A stretch of DNA of 40,756 nt, from the IMG/VR virus record IMGVR_UViG_3300036791_000915, positions 1 to 40,756 of that record; one strand, written 5' to 3'. This stretch comes from a virus. The position numbers and the translations under genes were made by a program. The notes under the pieces are model-generated. The model did no database searches and was not told the origin of the DNA. It was given only the letters and a program-made list of their open reading frames with translations. Below, in pieces: positions 21,842 through 28,745 of this stretch; position 1 is the stretch's first letter, and every line of letters starts with the position of its first letter.

Positions 21842-22078
21842 TTACTCGCTCCTGTCGGGTTTGTCTGCTTCGTTCTCAGGCGTAGCCTCAGATGGCTCAG
21901 GTTGGCCCAGGAGCTGGGCATATTGATCCTGGGCGGTGGATAGCGCCTCCGCAAGCTTTGCCCATCTGGCGCCCTTCCTGAGGGCTGCAGCGCGCTTCAT
22001 GGTTTCCAGAAGCGCCTCGGGCTCGTCCAGCTCGATCAAGGTCTCGACCGTCAGCTCCAGCTCGCCGGTTCTGCTCAT
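21842..22078 (-). CDS. Small acidic helical protein, unknown function
   Basis: A 78-residue protein with a strong GGAGG ribosome site. The helical body (ETLIELDEPEALLETMKRAAALRKGARWAKLAEALSTA in two segments) is followed by an acidic tail. It is a single-gene unit between its own terminator and the divergent gene at 22147. No motif identifies it. Confidence 0.65.
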   Translation of the reverse strand: MSRTGELELTVETLIELDEPEALLETMKRAAALRKGARWAKLAEALSTAQDQYAQLLGQPEPSEATPENEADKPDRSE

Positions 22079-22108
22079 TATCGCCTCCTATAAATCGCCC
22101 GATCCGCT

Positions 22109-22136
22109 TTCACCAAGCGCACGGTTCTGCTATGCT
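22109..22136 (+). promoter_or_regulatory. Candidate sigma-70 promoter for the 22147 gene
   Basis: TTCACC (22109-22114), 16-base spacer, TATGCT (22131-22136): four of six matches in each box. The predicted start of transcription is only a few bases before ATG 22147, and no ribosome site is present, so the message could be leaderless. Confidence 0.4.
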
Positions 22137-22146
22137 CTCAATAGCC

Positions 22147-22896
22147 ATGGAACGCCTCATCGACGCAGATAGCCGACGCTTCTTCGACGAGTTCGAAAGC
22201 GTGCGCGTCTCGCGCTTCCGCGCGGCCGGCGTCATCGATCCGGCCAAGCGCCACGCCGTCATCCCGTTCCCCGGCGGCAAGCAGAAGCTCATCGGCGTCG
22301 CCCACACCAAGCTCAAGTACGGCGGCGGCTGGAGCTACTTCATCTGCCCCAAATGCGCCAAGATGGCTCAAACGCTGTACCTCGTCGAGAATGCAGCGCG
22401 ATGCGCGAAATGCTGCGCTGCATTTAACGTCAGGCACCGCAGCCAATACGGCCTCGGCCGTTACGCCAGGAGACAAGCCACAGACCAGGCTCTCGATCGA
22501 CTCGTCGCCAAACTCGAGACCAAAGAGCCGCTCAGGCTCAGGACGCCCAGAACCTGGTATGGCAAAGCAAAGCTGGTCGCACGCAGCCACACACTTACCA
22601 ACAGCATGCGCCGCGCCATGATCAGGCTCAGGCTCAATCAGCTCGCAAGCAACCTAACCCTGACCAAAGACGCCACAGTCAAATCCTTCGGCCCGCGCTC
22701 AGACGCCATCGCCGTCATCCCGGAACTGCAGCAAATCTGGAAAACCCAATCCTGCGAACGTCTCGAGCAAGCCCTGGACCAAGCCCAAATCACTATCCTC
22801 AACGCACTGGATAGCAATGATCCACAACTCAGACTCGCCGCAGCCAAACTCATGCTCAACACCAAACAAGCCAGAGAACGCGGCCTTCAGACATAA
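22147..22896 (+). CDS. Zinc-ribbon protein in a single-gene unit, unknown function
   Basis: A 249-residue protein. After a beta-rich start (ERLIDADSRRFFDEFESVRV), a zinc ribbon is clear: YFICPKCAKM with C-x-x-C, then RCAKCCAAFNVRHRSQYG. This resembles phage proteins of the FxCP.CGRRV...C..C...Y.SQ type. The C-terminal half is helical and basic with repeats of Arg-Leu; the last 45 residues (ALDSNDPQLRLAAAKLMLNTKQARERG) look like small-terminase-type helices, a weak hint only. An ATG five codons upstream lies within the putative -10 box. The second half has fewer GC-ending codons than neighbours, suggesting recent arrival. Confidence 0.65.
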   Translation: MERLIDADSRRFFDEFESVRVSRFRAAGVIDPAKRHAVIPFPGGKQKLIGVAHTKLKYGGGWSYFICPKCAKMAQTLYLVENAARCAKCCAAFNVRHRSQYGLGRYARRQATDQALDRLVAKLETKEPLRLRTPRTWYGKAKLVARSHTLTNSMRRAMIRLRLNQLASNLTLTKDATVKSFGPRSDAIAVIPELQQIWKTQSCERLEQALDQAQITILNALDSNDPQLRLAAAKLMLNTKQARERGLQT

Positions 22897-23540
22897 TTAA
22901 TCTATGATAACAGATACGTGCGCTAGGGGCATGCGCCCCGCCTTGCCAAGCCGGAAAATCAGAAAATTTAATCCTAAATTTCTCAACGATCCCAATAACT
23001 TAGCCGGAGGTACGTGCAATCGCCGTTATAATTGGCGGTAGGTGCAAGATACACATAATCTGTCAAGATGGCGGATAATCAGAAGAAATCGGCGACGTCG
23101 GTCAGCCGCATAGGCGGCGGCAGCAACTCGGCGCACTCAGCCCGGCGATCCAGCGTAGGCAAGCACAACCAAAGAGCAACCGAGATGCAACCGCGAGCCA
23201 GGCTAGCGCGGCCGATCTGCTTTCGGTCTATCCAAAGCGTGCGGCAAATCCCGCACGTGCGGGAATACAACCTAATGATATCAATGTGTTGCACGGCGTA
23301 TCGAATGCCAGTGTGGAATGCGATGCGTAACTCATTGATGTTTGGTTGACGTTGGGCGATCATCAATCGTTAACGCTGTGTGCGCAACCCATGTTTGGGG
23401 CCCACCTACACTGTTCTGAGATCCAGAAATGACCCCCCTATAGGAGGTCGTTCGGGGGGGGCTCCCGGAGGGAGGGTCCCATCCTACCAACCGCCTCGTT
23501 CCCAGACCACAGACCCCGCGCGTGTTGACTTACCGGCTAC
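22897..23540. other. About 640 bases without a convincing gene
   Basis: Two overlapping frames (23068-23349 on +, 23079-23366 on -) have no ribosome site and no recognisable motif, so neither is called. The stretch contains GGGGC/GCCCC (near 22927), an inverted pair CGCC/GGCG flanking TTATAAT (near 23022-23038), hairpin arms GTGCGG/CCGCAC (23239/23251), a perfect 16-base palindrome at 23249 and an eight-G run near 23453. Local AT content around 22955-22995 is the highest in the window. An attachment site could lie here but no core can be identified. Confidence 0.5.
23249..23264. promoter_or_regulatory. Perfect 16-base palindrome
   Basis: TCCCGCAC followed directly by its complement GTGCGGGA. 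The same 8-base half-site recurs at 10248, 10299, 10407, 10423 and 13181. As a spacerless palindrome it suits a dimeric DNA-binding protein. Confidence 0.6.
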
Positions 23541-23559
23541 TGTAAATAATGTATTTACA
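23525..23559 (+). promoter_or_regulatory. Promoter with perfect palindrome over the start codon
   Basis: TTGACT (23525-23530) lies 16 bases before TAATGT (23547-23552). The region 23541-23559 is a perfect palindrome, TGTAAATA and TATTTACA around ATG, and its last base is the A of the start codon at 23559. A protein bound here would cover the -10 box and the start of the message. Confidence 0.6.
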
Positions 23560-23873
23560 TGGCGATCAAGCTTCGATGTCCCGACTGTGGGGCGGGTTAT
23601 TTTGGGTGGGAGGATCATACATGCGCGGGCGTCTCCATCAGGCCGAGTGTGATTGCGGCAGAAACCCCGAAAGGAAGTTCTGGCTCTATTTCCATGACGA
23701 GGAAGTTATCCACATTTGCCCCGGCTGCGGGCGCAGCGGATGGGTTATCATGGCGGGCTGGGAAGGGCCGCCCAAAGACGCCGGGGCTGAAGCCGTGGAA
23801 GGAGAGGAACCGGGAGCGGCTTAGGGCATACATGCGGGATTACATGCGGCGGCGGCGGGGGAAGGTCATTTAG
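23559..23873 (+). CDS. Small zinc protein with YMR tail; overlaps a nested gene
   Basis: A 104-residue protein. The N-terminus LRCPDCGAGYFGWEDHTC (zinc knuckle with C-x-x-C, His and Cys) and the C-terminus RNRERLRAYMRDYMRRRR are both shared with the gene at 24486, so the frame is real at both ends. The middle 50 residues are Ser/Ala/Pro-rich and overlap, in another frame, the gene at 23621-23824. No clear ribosome site; a palindrome sits directly on its start. A small DNA-binding early protein is likely. Confidence 0.6.
   Translation: MAIKLRCPDCGAGYFGWEDHTCAGVSIRPSVIAAETPKGSSGSISMTRKLSTFAPAAGAADGLSWRAGKGRPKTPGLKPWKERNRERLRAYMRDYMRRRRGKVI
23621..23824 (+). CDS. Nested small zinc protein
   Basis: A 67-residue product lying wholly inside 23559-23873 in another frame. 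It has a strong GGGAGG ribosome site seven bases before the ATG. The sequence has four cysteines, AECDCGRNPERKFWLYF and HICPGCGRSGWVIM, a plausible zinc ribbon around strands, then an acidic tail (EAVEGEEPG). Both frames having sensible features makes this a likely case of dual coding. Confidence 0.55.
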   Translation: MRGRLHQAECDCGRNPERKFWLYFHDEEVIHICPGCGRSGWVIMAGWEGPPKDAGAEAVEGEEPGAA

Positions 23874-24093
23874 GCCTGAGTTTGGCGCCGTTTGGGATGA
23901 ATTCGACGCCTTCTTGTTCGAGGACGGCCTGGATGGCTCGGAGGGTTACGGGTCTGGCTGGGGCGGTTTCGGCTCGGGTGATGGTTGAGAGGGAGACGCC
24001 GGTTTTTTTAGCGAGTTTGGGTCTGGACCAGTTGAGGAGGGCTCGGCCGGCGCGGATTTGGTGTGGGGTGAGGGGCATATGGCGACGTTTCAT
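23866..24093 (-). CDS. XRE-family repressor, candidate lysogeny repressor
   Basis: About 75 residues. HQIRAGRALLNWSRPKLAKKTGVSLSTITRAE is a canonical XRE helix-turn-helix, followed by TLRAIQAVLEQEGVEFIPNG, the ending typical of short alphaproteobacterial XRE regulators. Starts at 24123, 24093 or 24078 are possible; none has a good ribosome site, so a leaderless message from the repressor-maintenance promoter is conceivable. It faces an array of palindromes at 24135-24355 and a rightward operon, the arrangement of a lysogeny switch. It lacks a cleavable C-terminal domain, so induction would differ from CI. Confidence 0.75.
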   Translation of the reverse strand: MKRRHMPLTPHQIRAGRALLNWSRPKLAKKTGVSLSTITRAETAPARPVTLRAIQAVLEQEGVEFIPNGAKLRPK

Positions 24094-24134
24094 GGGCGTT
24101 AGCCATGGGGTCAACCTCGGCATGGGGCCGATGG

Positions 24135-24160
24135 TGTCATGTTGACACGGTTCGTGTCAA
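24135..24160. promoter_or_regulatory. Overlapping palindromes directly upstream of the XRE gene
   Basis: TTGACACG (24142-24149) and CGTGTCAA (24153-24160) around GTT form a perfect 19-base palindrome; TGTCA at 24135 adds a second palindrome with TGACA at 24143. The three TGTCA-type half-sites are spaced evenly. This differs from the TGTTAAA family and sits where an autoregulatory site would be. Confidence 0.6.
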
Positions 24161-24169
24161 AAAGGCGCG

Positions 24170-24191
24170 ATCTGGGTAGAACCACCCAGAT
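24170..24191. repeat. Inverted repeat, 8-base arms
   Basis: ATCTGGGT (24170-24177) and ACCCAGAT (24184-24191) with a six-base spacer. Ten bases from the previous palindrome. It may be a hairpin or a further binding site in the control region. Confidence 0.6.
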
Positions 24192-24255
24192 TTCAGCGAC
24201 TTAGGCTGATTGGAAGCAAGCGTCAGTTTAGGCTGTCCACAATTTCGTGTTGAAC

Positions 24256-24355
24256 TGTTAGACATTTGACCCTTGACAGGGTTAGACAGTTAACCGTTAA
24301 ATGTTGGGACCCCGGTTGTTAACCATTTAACATGCCATCTGTTAGACATTTACAG
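24256..24355. promoter_or_regulatory. Operator array, at least four related 16-base sites
   Basis: TGTTAGACATTTGACC (24256), GGTTAGACAGTTAACC (24280), TGTTAACCATTTAACA (24317) and TGTTAGACATTTACAG (24340); an overlapping partial site lies at 24290-24303. All share TGTTA...CA/CG...TTTAACA symmetry with the two sites at 16929-16982. The array lies between the XRE repressor (-) and the rightward genes (+), and covers a promoter at 24273. Confidence 0.75.
24273..24302 (+). promoter_or_regulatory. Candidate rightward promoter overlapped by operators
   Basis: A perfect TTGACA (24273-24278) with TTAAAT 18 bases later (24297-24302). Operator sites at 24256 and 24280 flank and cover it, so a bound repressor would exclude RNA polymerase. 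Confidence 0.5.
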
Positions 24356-24485
24356 CGTCAATTGTGAGCCTTGGCAATTATAAGCTTGCTAATATGGCGA
24401 TACGACCAGGGCGCGCATGGTGTGGTTGAGTGAGGCGTTTGGGTTGTGAAGCGATGACTGGCCGCGCTCGCTGGAGGGAAGGCCT

Positions 24486-24680
24486 TTGACCTTGGTGAAG
24501 TGTGCGAAGTGCGGCGAGAGTTATGCTGTGGGGGTCAGGCATCGCTGTTCTCAGGGGGGCAATTCCCGGCCTGGGTGGATTGACGGCAAGTTCAATGAGA
24601 AGGCGTATCGGCGCCATTACATGCGGGAGTACATGCGGCGGAAGCGGGAGCGGCTGAAAGAGAAGGGTGCGGCTGAGTGA
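24486..24680 (+). CDS. Small zinc protein with YMR tail, first rightward gene
   Basis: A 64-residue paralogue of 23559-23873: VKCAKCGESYAVGVRHRC (zinc knuckle) and RRHYMREYMRRKRERLKEKG (basic helix). Starts at TTG 24486, seven bases after GGAGGG. It is the first gene after the operator array, in the position of an early regulator. DNA binding is likely; the function is not known. Confidence 0.7.
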   Translation: MTLVKCAKCGESYAVGVRHRCSQGGNSRPGWIDGKFNEKAYRRHYMREYMRRKRERLKEKGAAE

Positions 24681-24701
24681 GGGCTTGCGGCGGGTGGTGT
24701 G

Positions 24702-24779
24702 ATGGAAGCGATTGACCTTCTGGCGGCGCTATTTCTCATCGTCTGCGTCATATTATTTCTGGCTGGCGCCTGGGCTTGA
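24702..24779 (+). CDS. 25-residue single-span membrane peptide
   Basis: ATG 24702 opens a 25-codon frame: MEAIDLLAALFLIVCVILFL, then AGAWA and TGA. Nearly the whole peptide is one membrane-spanning helix. No strong ribosome site, but it fills an otherwise empty gap of 100 bases between two coupled genes. It could be a small toxin-like or regulatory membrane peptide, or an accidental frame. Confidence 0.4.
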   Translation: MEAIDLLAALFLIVCVILFLAGAWA

Positions 24780-24782
24780 GCG

Positions 24783-24974
24783 ATGACGCCTCGGATGGCG
24801 GAGGAACTGGACGGGATGGCGATTGAGGCGGCGCTGAAGCTTGGCCTCGATGACGAGCAGGACCGCCTGGGGGCGGCGCTGGTGATCCTGGGGGCGCTGC
24901 GGGAGGCATTCCGGCTGGGTCATGAGGCGGCCGAGGCCGGGATGGAGGAGGAGGGGCAATGGAACTCAGGCTGA
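24783..24974 (+). CDS. Small acidic helical protein, unknown function
   Basis: A 63-residue protein made of helices (AEELDGMAIEAALKLGLDDEQDRLGAAL in two segments), acidic at both ends. Three bases after the membrane peptide; overlaps the next gene by 16 bases. No ribosome site is clear. Seen only from operon position and composition. Confidence 0.55.
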   Translation: MTPRMAEELDGMAIEAALKLGLDDEQDRLGAALVILGALREAFRLGHEAAEAGMEEEGQWNSG

Positions 24975-25168
24975 CGCTGGCTCTGGAGCGCGAAACCAGA
25001 AGCATGGTGAAATATATTGAGAGGGGCGCGGCGCCAATTGTTTCCGGGCGGGGAGGCCTTTACGTCTACAAGGCCTTTTTAGGCCAGGCTCCGTACCCCA
25101 GGGAACTGAAGGTCACCATCGCGGCGTCGCGGCATCCGTCAGCGAGGATCGGCAATGACCGGCGCTGA
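24959..25168 (+). CDS. Small protein, unknown function
   Basis: A 69-residue basic protein with a strong GAGGAGG ribosome site within the end of the preceding gene. It has strands (ELRLTLALERET, GLYVYKAFLG) and an amphipathic middle. It overlaps the next gene by 14 bases. No family recognised. Confidence 0.6.
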   Translation: MELRLTLALERETRSMVKYIERGAAPIVSGRGGLYVYKAFLGQAPYPRELKVTIAASRHPSARIGNDRR

Positions 25169-25343
25169 CGCCGTCACCCTGGCCGAGTTGAACATGGCTT
25201 TTGCGGCGCTCGACGACGCTCTGATGGCGTTTCGGGCCGCGGCGGCCGGGGTCGACCATGGGTCGCGGGAGCGGTTCATGCGGCATCTGAGGTTTGCGCT
25301 TCGGCTGCTCATGCGGATCGAGCAGCGGGTCTGCGGCAGGTGA
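25155..25343 (+). CDS. Small helical protein, unknown function
   Basis: A 62-residue all-helix protein (TLAELNMAFAALDDALMAFRAAAAG, then RFMRHLRFALRLLMRIEQRV) with GAGG before the ATG. The second helix is amphipathic and basic. It overlaps the start of the methyltransferase remnant by four bases. Confidence 0.6.
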   Translation: MTGADAVTLAELNMAFAALDDALMAFRAAAAGVDHGSRERFMRHLRFALRLLMRIEQRVCGR

Positions 25344-25724
25344 GCGTCTCCTTTCTGCATGGCGACTGCCTTGAGGTGATGGCGAGCATGGCGGAAGCGA
25401 GCATCGATGCGGTAGTGACCGACCCGCCGTACCACCTGACCGCTGGCAAGAAAGGCGGCACAGGGTTTGCGTCGCTCAACCTGGACAGTCCGGCTGGCCG
25501 TTCCGTTATCGGGACCGGCTTCATGGGCAAGGCATGGGACGGCGGCGACATCGCCTTCCGGCGGGACGGCGCTCGATCCATTCGCCGGCAGCGGGACGAC
25601 CGGCGAGGCCGCCCACACCCAAGGCTTCAACGCCATCCTCATCGAGCGCGAGAAGGAATACCAGGTCGACATGAAGCGGCGTCTTGCCGATGGACCGCTG
25701 TTTCTCACACTGATGGATGAGTGA
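25340..25724 (+). pseudogene. DNA adenine/N4-cytosine methyltransferase with core deleted and frame broken
   Basis: From GTG 25340 the frame reads SFLHGDCLEVMASM...DAVVTDPPYHLTAGKKGG (motif IV DPPY, target recognition side) to MGKAWDGGDIAF near 25558. The next recognisable part, LDPFAGSGTTGEAAHTQGFNAILIERE (motif I, SAM site), is in another frame and starts near 25570. Full-length phage enzymes of this group have about 150-200 residues between these two motifs. So a central part is missing and the junction shifts frame. The catalytic loop and SAM site survive only as separate pieces. Almost certainly inactive, unless frameshifting joins them. Confidence 0.85.
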
Positions 25725-26253
25725 ATTGGCTAGACGATGTGGCGACTGCCAGCTCTGCTGCAAATTGCTGCCGGTTGAGTCGGTGCCGAAGTTTGCCGGC
25801 GAGCGCTGCCCTCATCAAAGGCATCATAAAGGTTGTGCCGTCTATTCCTTTCTCTTGCGGGCTTCGCCCGAGTGCTCGATGTGGTCCTGCCGCTGGCTCA
25901 TTGAGGACGACACTGACGGGATGAGCCGGCCGGATCGGGTTCATTACGTGATCGACATCATGCCCGATTATGTCACCATTTCCTCGGACGGGCACGAGCC
26001 CGAGACCTTTGAGGTGGTGCAGATCTGGGTTGACCCCGACTATCCTGACGCCCATCGCGATCCTGACTTGAGGGCCTTTCTCGAGCGGCGGGCCAGGGAT
26101 CGGATCATCGGCCTCATCCGCTGGTCCAGGATGAAGGCTGCGGCGCTCATTCCGCCCTCGCTGACCGAAGACGGCAGATGGAACCTGGTCGACTGCGGCG
26201 GCGTCGATCCGAAGCCCCATACCCTGGCCGAGGTCATCCGGGTGCTTGCCTGA
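25717..26253 (+). CDS. YkgJ-like metal-cluster protein
   Basis: A 178-residue protein whose ATG lies inside the end of the methyltransferase remnant. CGDCQLCCKLLPV (C-x-x-C-x-x-C-C) and later ERCPHQRHHKGCAVY match the YkgJ/CxxCxxCC family, thought to bind zinc or an iron-sulphur cluster. Residues 60-170 form a mixed domain with several Asp/Tyr. Function in phages is not established. The gene is read in the same direction as all of the packaging module downstream. Confidence 0.75.
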   Translation: MSELARRCGDCQLCCKLLPVESVPKFAGERCPHQRHHKGCAVYSFLLRASPECSMWSCRWLIEDDTDGMSRPDRVHYVIDIMPDYVTISSDGHEPETFEVVQIWVDPDYPDAHRDPDLRAFLERRARDRIIGLIRWSRMKAAALIPPSLTEDGRWNLVDCGGVDPKPHTLAEVIRVLA

Positions 26254-26277
26254 TATATGAAGAGAGGAGAACGGGCG

Positions 26278-26763
26278 ATGTCGTTGATTGGCGCATTGAT
26301 GGCGGTTCTGCCGGCAGCGAAGCGGTTCGCAGACGGAAATAGACGGACCTGGGCGGACGCGGGCGGAAATCGGCGGACTTTGGCGGACGTCCCGGATTTC
26401 CCGTCGGGAACTTCGGGAACATCGGTCGAGGTCGAGAAGCTCAGGCGGTCGCAAGTCCATCTGATTGACCGGATCGCGGAACTGGAGGGCGAACTCAAGG
26501 CCGAACGCCAGTACGTCAAGGTGCTGCGTGAGGCCATTCAGGACGCCAACGCCGAGATTGCCCGGCTCCTCCTGGCCTCGCACCGCTGCCAGCATCAGGC
26601 CGACCTCAACCGGGCGATGGCGCAGCAGCAGCTCGCACAGGCGCCAGGAGCCGGGCAGATCGGCGGCCTCGGCCAGTGCCAACTCGCTCTTCACGACTGC
26701 AACATGCATCAGGCCGATCTCAGCGAGGTGATGAGCCGATTTATTGGCCTTGCGCCCTCATGA
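26278..26763 (+). CDS. Coiled-coil protein, unknown function
   Basis: A 161-residue protein; ATG 26278 with GAGAGGAGAA upstream (an earlier ATG at 26257 would sit on the ribosome site). The start MSLIGALMAVLPAAKRFADG may be a weak membrane anchor. A short repeat NRRTWADAGG / NRRTLADVPD follows, then a clear coiled coil (VEKLRRSQVHLIDRIAELEG). The C-terminal part is rich in His, Gln and Cys. It overlaps the TerS candidate at ATGA. Confidence 0.6.
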   Translation: MSLIGALMAVLPAAKRFADGNRRTWADAGGNRRTLADVPDFPSGTSGTSVEVEKLRRSQVHLIDRIAELEGELKAERQYVKVLREAIQDANAEIARLLLASHRCQHQADLNRAMAQQQLAQAPGAGQIGGLGQCQLALHDCNMHQADLSEVMSRFIGLAPS

Positions 26764-27176
26764 GCTCTCGAATGACCCGTTTCGATCCCGACGAATTGAG
26801 GCCGTTGATCCTGGCGATGAATGGCAGCGTCAAGGCGGTCGCCAGGAAGGTGAAGGCCGACAGCGAGGAGCTCAGGGCCTTCATCATGTCGACGCCCAGC
26901 TTGAGGCGCGCGATGGACGAGGTGGTGGCCCGCGCGGTCGACCAGTCGGTCGAGGTCCTGTTCAAGGGCCTCGCCGACGACGGGCATCTCAGTAACCAGA
27001 TCGCCGCCGCCAAGGTGTTCGTGAAGAGCCGGGCGGGCCAGCGGAGGGGCTTCCATCACGCGGGCGACCTGGAATTGAAGGTCCCGCAAGGGCGCGGCGC
27101 GCTGACCCTGACCTGGCTCCCGCCGGGCTCGCCGAAAGAGCCGCCATTGATCGAGGGCGAGATCGAGGATGAATGA
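26760..27176 (+). CDS. Candidate terminase small subunit
   Basis: A 138-residue protein. The N-terminal part (LRPLILAMNGSVKAVARKVKADSEELRAFI) has the look of the helix-turn-helix DNA-binding domain of TerS, followed by an oligomerisation-like helix (AMDEVVARAVDQSVEVLFKGL) and a tail with basic and then beta-like residues (FHHAGDLELKVPQGRGALTLTWLPP). It lies about 1.5 kb upstream of the large subunit with the same direction. Identification rests on architecture and position. Confidence 0.6.
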   Translation: MSSRMTRFDPDELRPLILAMNGSVKAVARKVKADSEELRAFIMSTPSLRRAMDEVVARAVDQSVEVLFKGLADDGHLSNQIAAAKVFVKSRAGQRRGFHHAGDLELKVPQGRGALTLTWLPPGSPKEPPLIEGEIEDE

Positions 27177-27197
27177 GAAGGAGAAGGAGAAGACGAA

Positions 27198-27749
27198 ATG
27201 AATGTTGTCGCTCTTCAAACCCCAGCAAGGGAACCGCCCCGGTCGCCGCTCGAACAGAAAGCCGAAGAGATCAAGGCCGCGCTCGCCGAGATGGAGCGGG
27301 CCGAACAACGGGAGGACAAGGCCTGGACAGGCGCGATGAACGCCCGCGTCGCTTTCGGCCTCATCCTGATCGAGGCGCGCGATCTCCTCAGAGAGGAAGA
27401 GCCGGGAACGGCTTTCGCGACATGGTGCGAGATCAACGTCCAACGCAGCATGGGGGATTGCTACGCCTGCATCAGGCTCGCCGAGAGCCATGACCGCCTC
27501 GGTCCCTGCACGGCGCCGCTGATCCAGCAAAAGATTTGGGACGAGCGGATCGCAGACGAGAGAAAGCGATGGCGGGAGGCCAAAGCGACTTCCAGGGCCG
27601 GGAGCAAATCACAAAGCGAGAGTGAAGGTGATGGACATGGTGACCCTGTCTCGCACGCCGTGAAGATCGTCATTGGCATGTGCCGCAACATGACCGTCGA
27701 GGAGCGCACCCAAGTTAAACAAGCCCTGGAGGAGATGAACCATGCCTGA
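27198..27749 (+). CDS. Phage protein between TerS and TerL, unknown function
   Basis: A 183-residue protein with a strong GAGAAGGAGAAG ribosome site, itself part of a short GA-rich repeat. It is mostly helical (KAEEIKAALAEMERAEQR, FGLILIEARDLLREEEPG, WCEINVQRSMGDCYACIRLAES), resembling DUF3102-type phage proteins that carry a short WCE...Y motif. The tail is Ser/Lys-rich. It overlaps the next gene by eight bases. Confidence 0.6.
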   Translation: MNVVALQTPAREPPRSPLEQKAEEIKAALAEMERAEQREDKAWTGAMNARVAFGLILIEARDLLREEEPGTAFATWCEINVQRSMGDCYACIRLAESHDRLGPCTAPLIQQKIWDERIADERKRWREAKATSRAGSKSQSESEGDGHGDPVSHAVKIVIGMCRNMTVEERTQVKQALEEMNHA

Positions 27750-28281
27750 GAAATTGCGACTGATGTTGAATAGCGCAGAGGCGCAAGAACGCCTCTCGAC
27801 ACTGGGAAGCGACGGCCTGTTCACTCGTCCCCTGAAGGTCACCGTCACGGCCGACGATTGTCGTGACAAGAACCGCGGCCATCCCTTGAGCTGCGCCATC
27901 TCGATGGCGGTTCGCCGTATTCTTTCAGACGCGAGCTATGCCTGCTCCAGGCATGACGGCCTGACTGTCACCGTCTCTGGCCATTACCTGCACTTCAAGG
28001 TGAACCGGAAGGCGTCACGCGCCATTCAGGACTTCGACGAGGGGAAACTGAAGACGCCGATCACGCTGACCTTCCCGCTCGAAGGCGTGTCGGAGGTGGC
28101 GAAGCTGACGCCTGAGCGCAAACAGCAGATCAACGCCGCGCGCCAGAAGCGCGCCGCCGAGGGACGCCCAGACAAAACATATTCGAAGCGTCCGCCATTG
28201 CGCATGCGGAACGTGAAGGCGGCCAAGGATGAACTGAGGGCCGCAATCGACAAAGCCAAGCGCGACGCCGAGGCCGCGTGA
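27742..28281 (+). CDS. Conserved-looking phage protein, unknown function
   Basis: A 179-residue protein. LKVTVTADDCRDKNRG, then HPLSCAISMAVRRIL, then HYLHFKVNRKASRAIQDFDEGK and KTPITLTFPL match a pattern I recall from a family with T.EDI..G......CP.A.AL, followed by a strand and the ..A..I..FD.G....P... motif; function is unknown. The C-terminal third is a basic helix (PERKQQINAARQKRA). Called here as a phage early/packaging neighbour. Confidence 0.65.
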   Translation: MPEKLRLMLNSAEAQERLSTLGSDGLFTRPLKVTVTADDCRDKNRGHPLSCAISMAVRRILSDASYACSRHDGLTVTVSGHYLHFKVNRKASRAIQDFDEGKLKTPITLTFPLEGVSEVAKLTPERKQQINAARQKRAAEGRPDKTYSKRPPLRMRNVKAAKDELRAAIDKAKRDAEAA

Positions 28282-28375
28282 CGAAGACGAGCCCGCTTCC
28301 GGATACGAAGCCCCGCCAAGACTTACGAGAGCCCGCTGTGAGGCTGCGCACGGCCAAGTCGGCGAACCTCGCCGC

Positions 28376-28745
28376 ATGAAGGACTTGACTGACCTCGACG
28401 CCTGTCGTCTGCGCGACAAGCTGGTCCTGGAAAGATACGGCTGGTTCGGCGACCATACCCGCGGGCTGCTTCGAACTGCCCTGTCCGAGGACCGGCGTCT
28501 TTCTCATCTGCGTCGCCTCGACCGGCCATGGCTGGGACCATGTCTCGGTCTCGCTGAAGCACAGGACGCCCAACTGGGCCGAGATGGAGCACGTGAAGCG
28601 GGCCTTCTTCAGAGACGACGAGACGGCGATGCAGTTGCACGTGCCGCCGACTGACCATATCAACGCGCATCCCTGCTGCCTGCACCTCTGGGCGCCCAAC
28701 GACGGCCGTCAGATCCCGAGGCCGCCAGGGGAGTTCGTCGGGTGA
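28376..28745 (+). pseudogene. DUF7694-like phage protein split by a +1 frameshift
   Basis: The first frame gives MKDLTDLDACRLRDKLVLER, then YGWFGDHTRG, to about 28465. The matching continuation is one base later: CFELPCPRTGVFLICVASTG, HGWDHVSVSL, NWAEMEHVKRAFFRDDETAM and HINAHPCCLHLW, ending at TGA 28743-28745. The second part is the hallmark of a common phage family (I recall DUF7694). One extra C near 28466 restores continuity if removed. It overlaps the TerL start by four bases. Either a disrupted gene, a sequencing error or, less likely, frameshifting. Confidence 0.8.

Noticed and set aside
23068-23366. Two opposite frames of about 95 codons in the 22.9-23.5 kb gap
   Set aside because: Neither has a ribosome site, a motif or coupling to a neighbour; they exclude each other.
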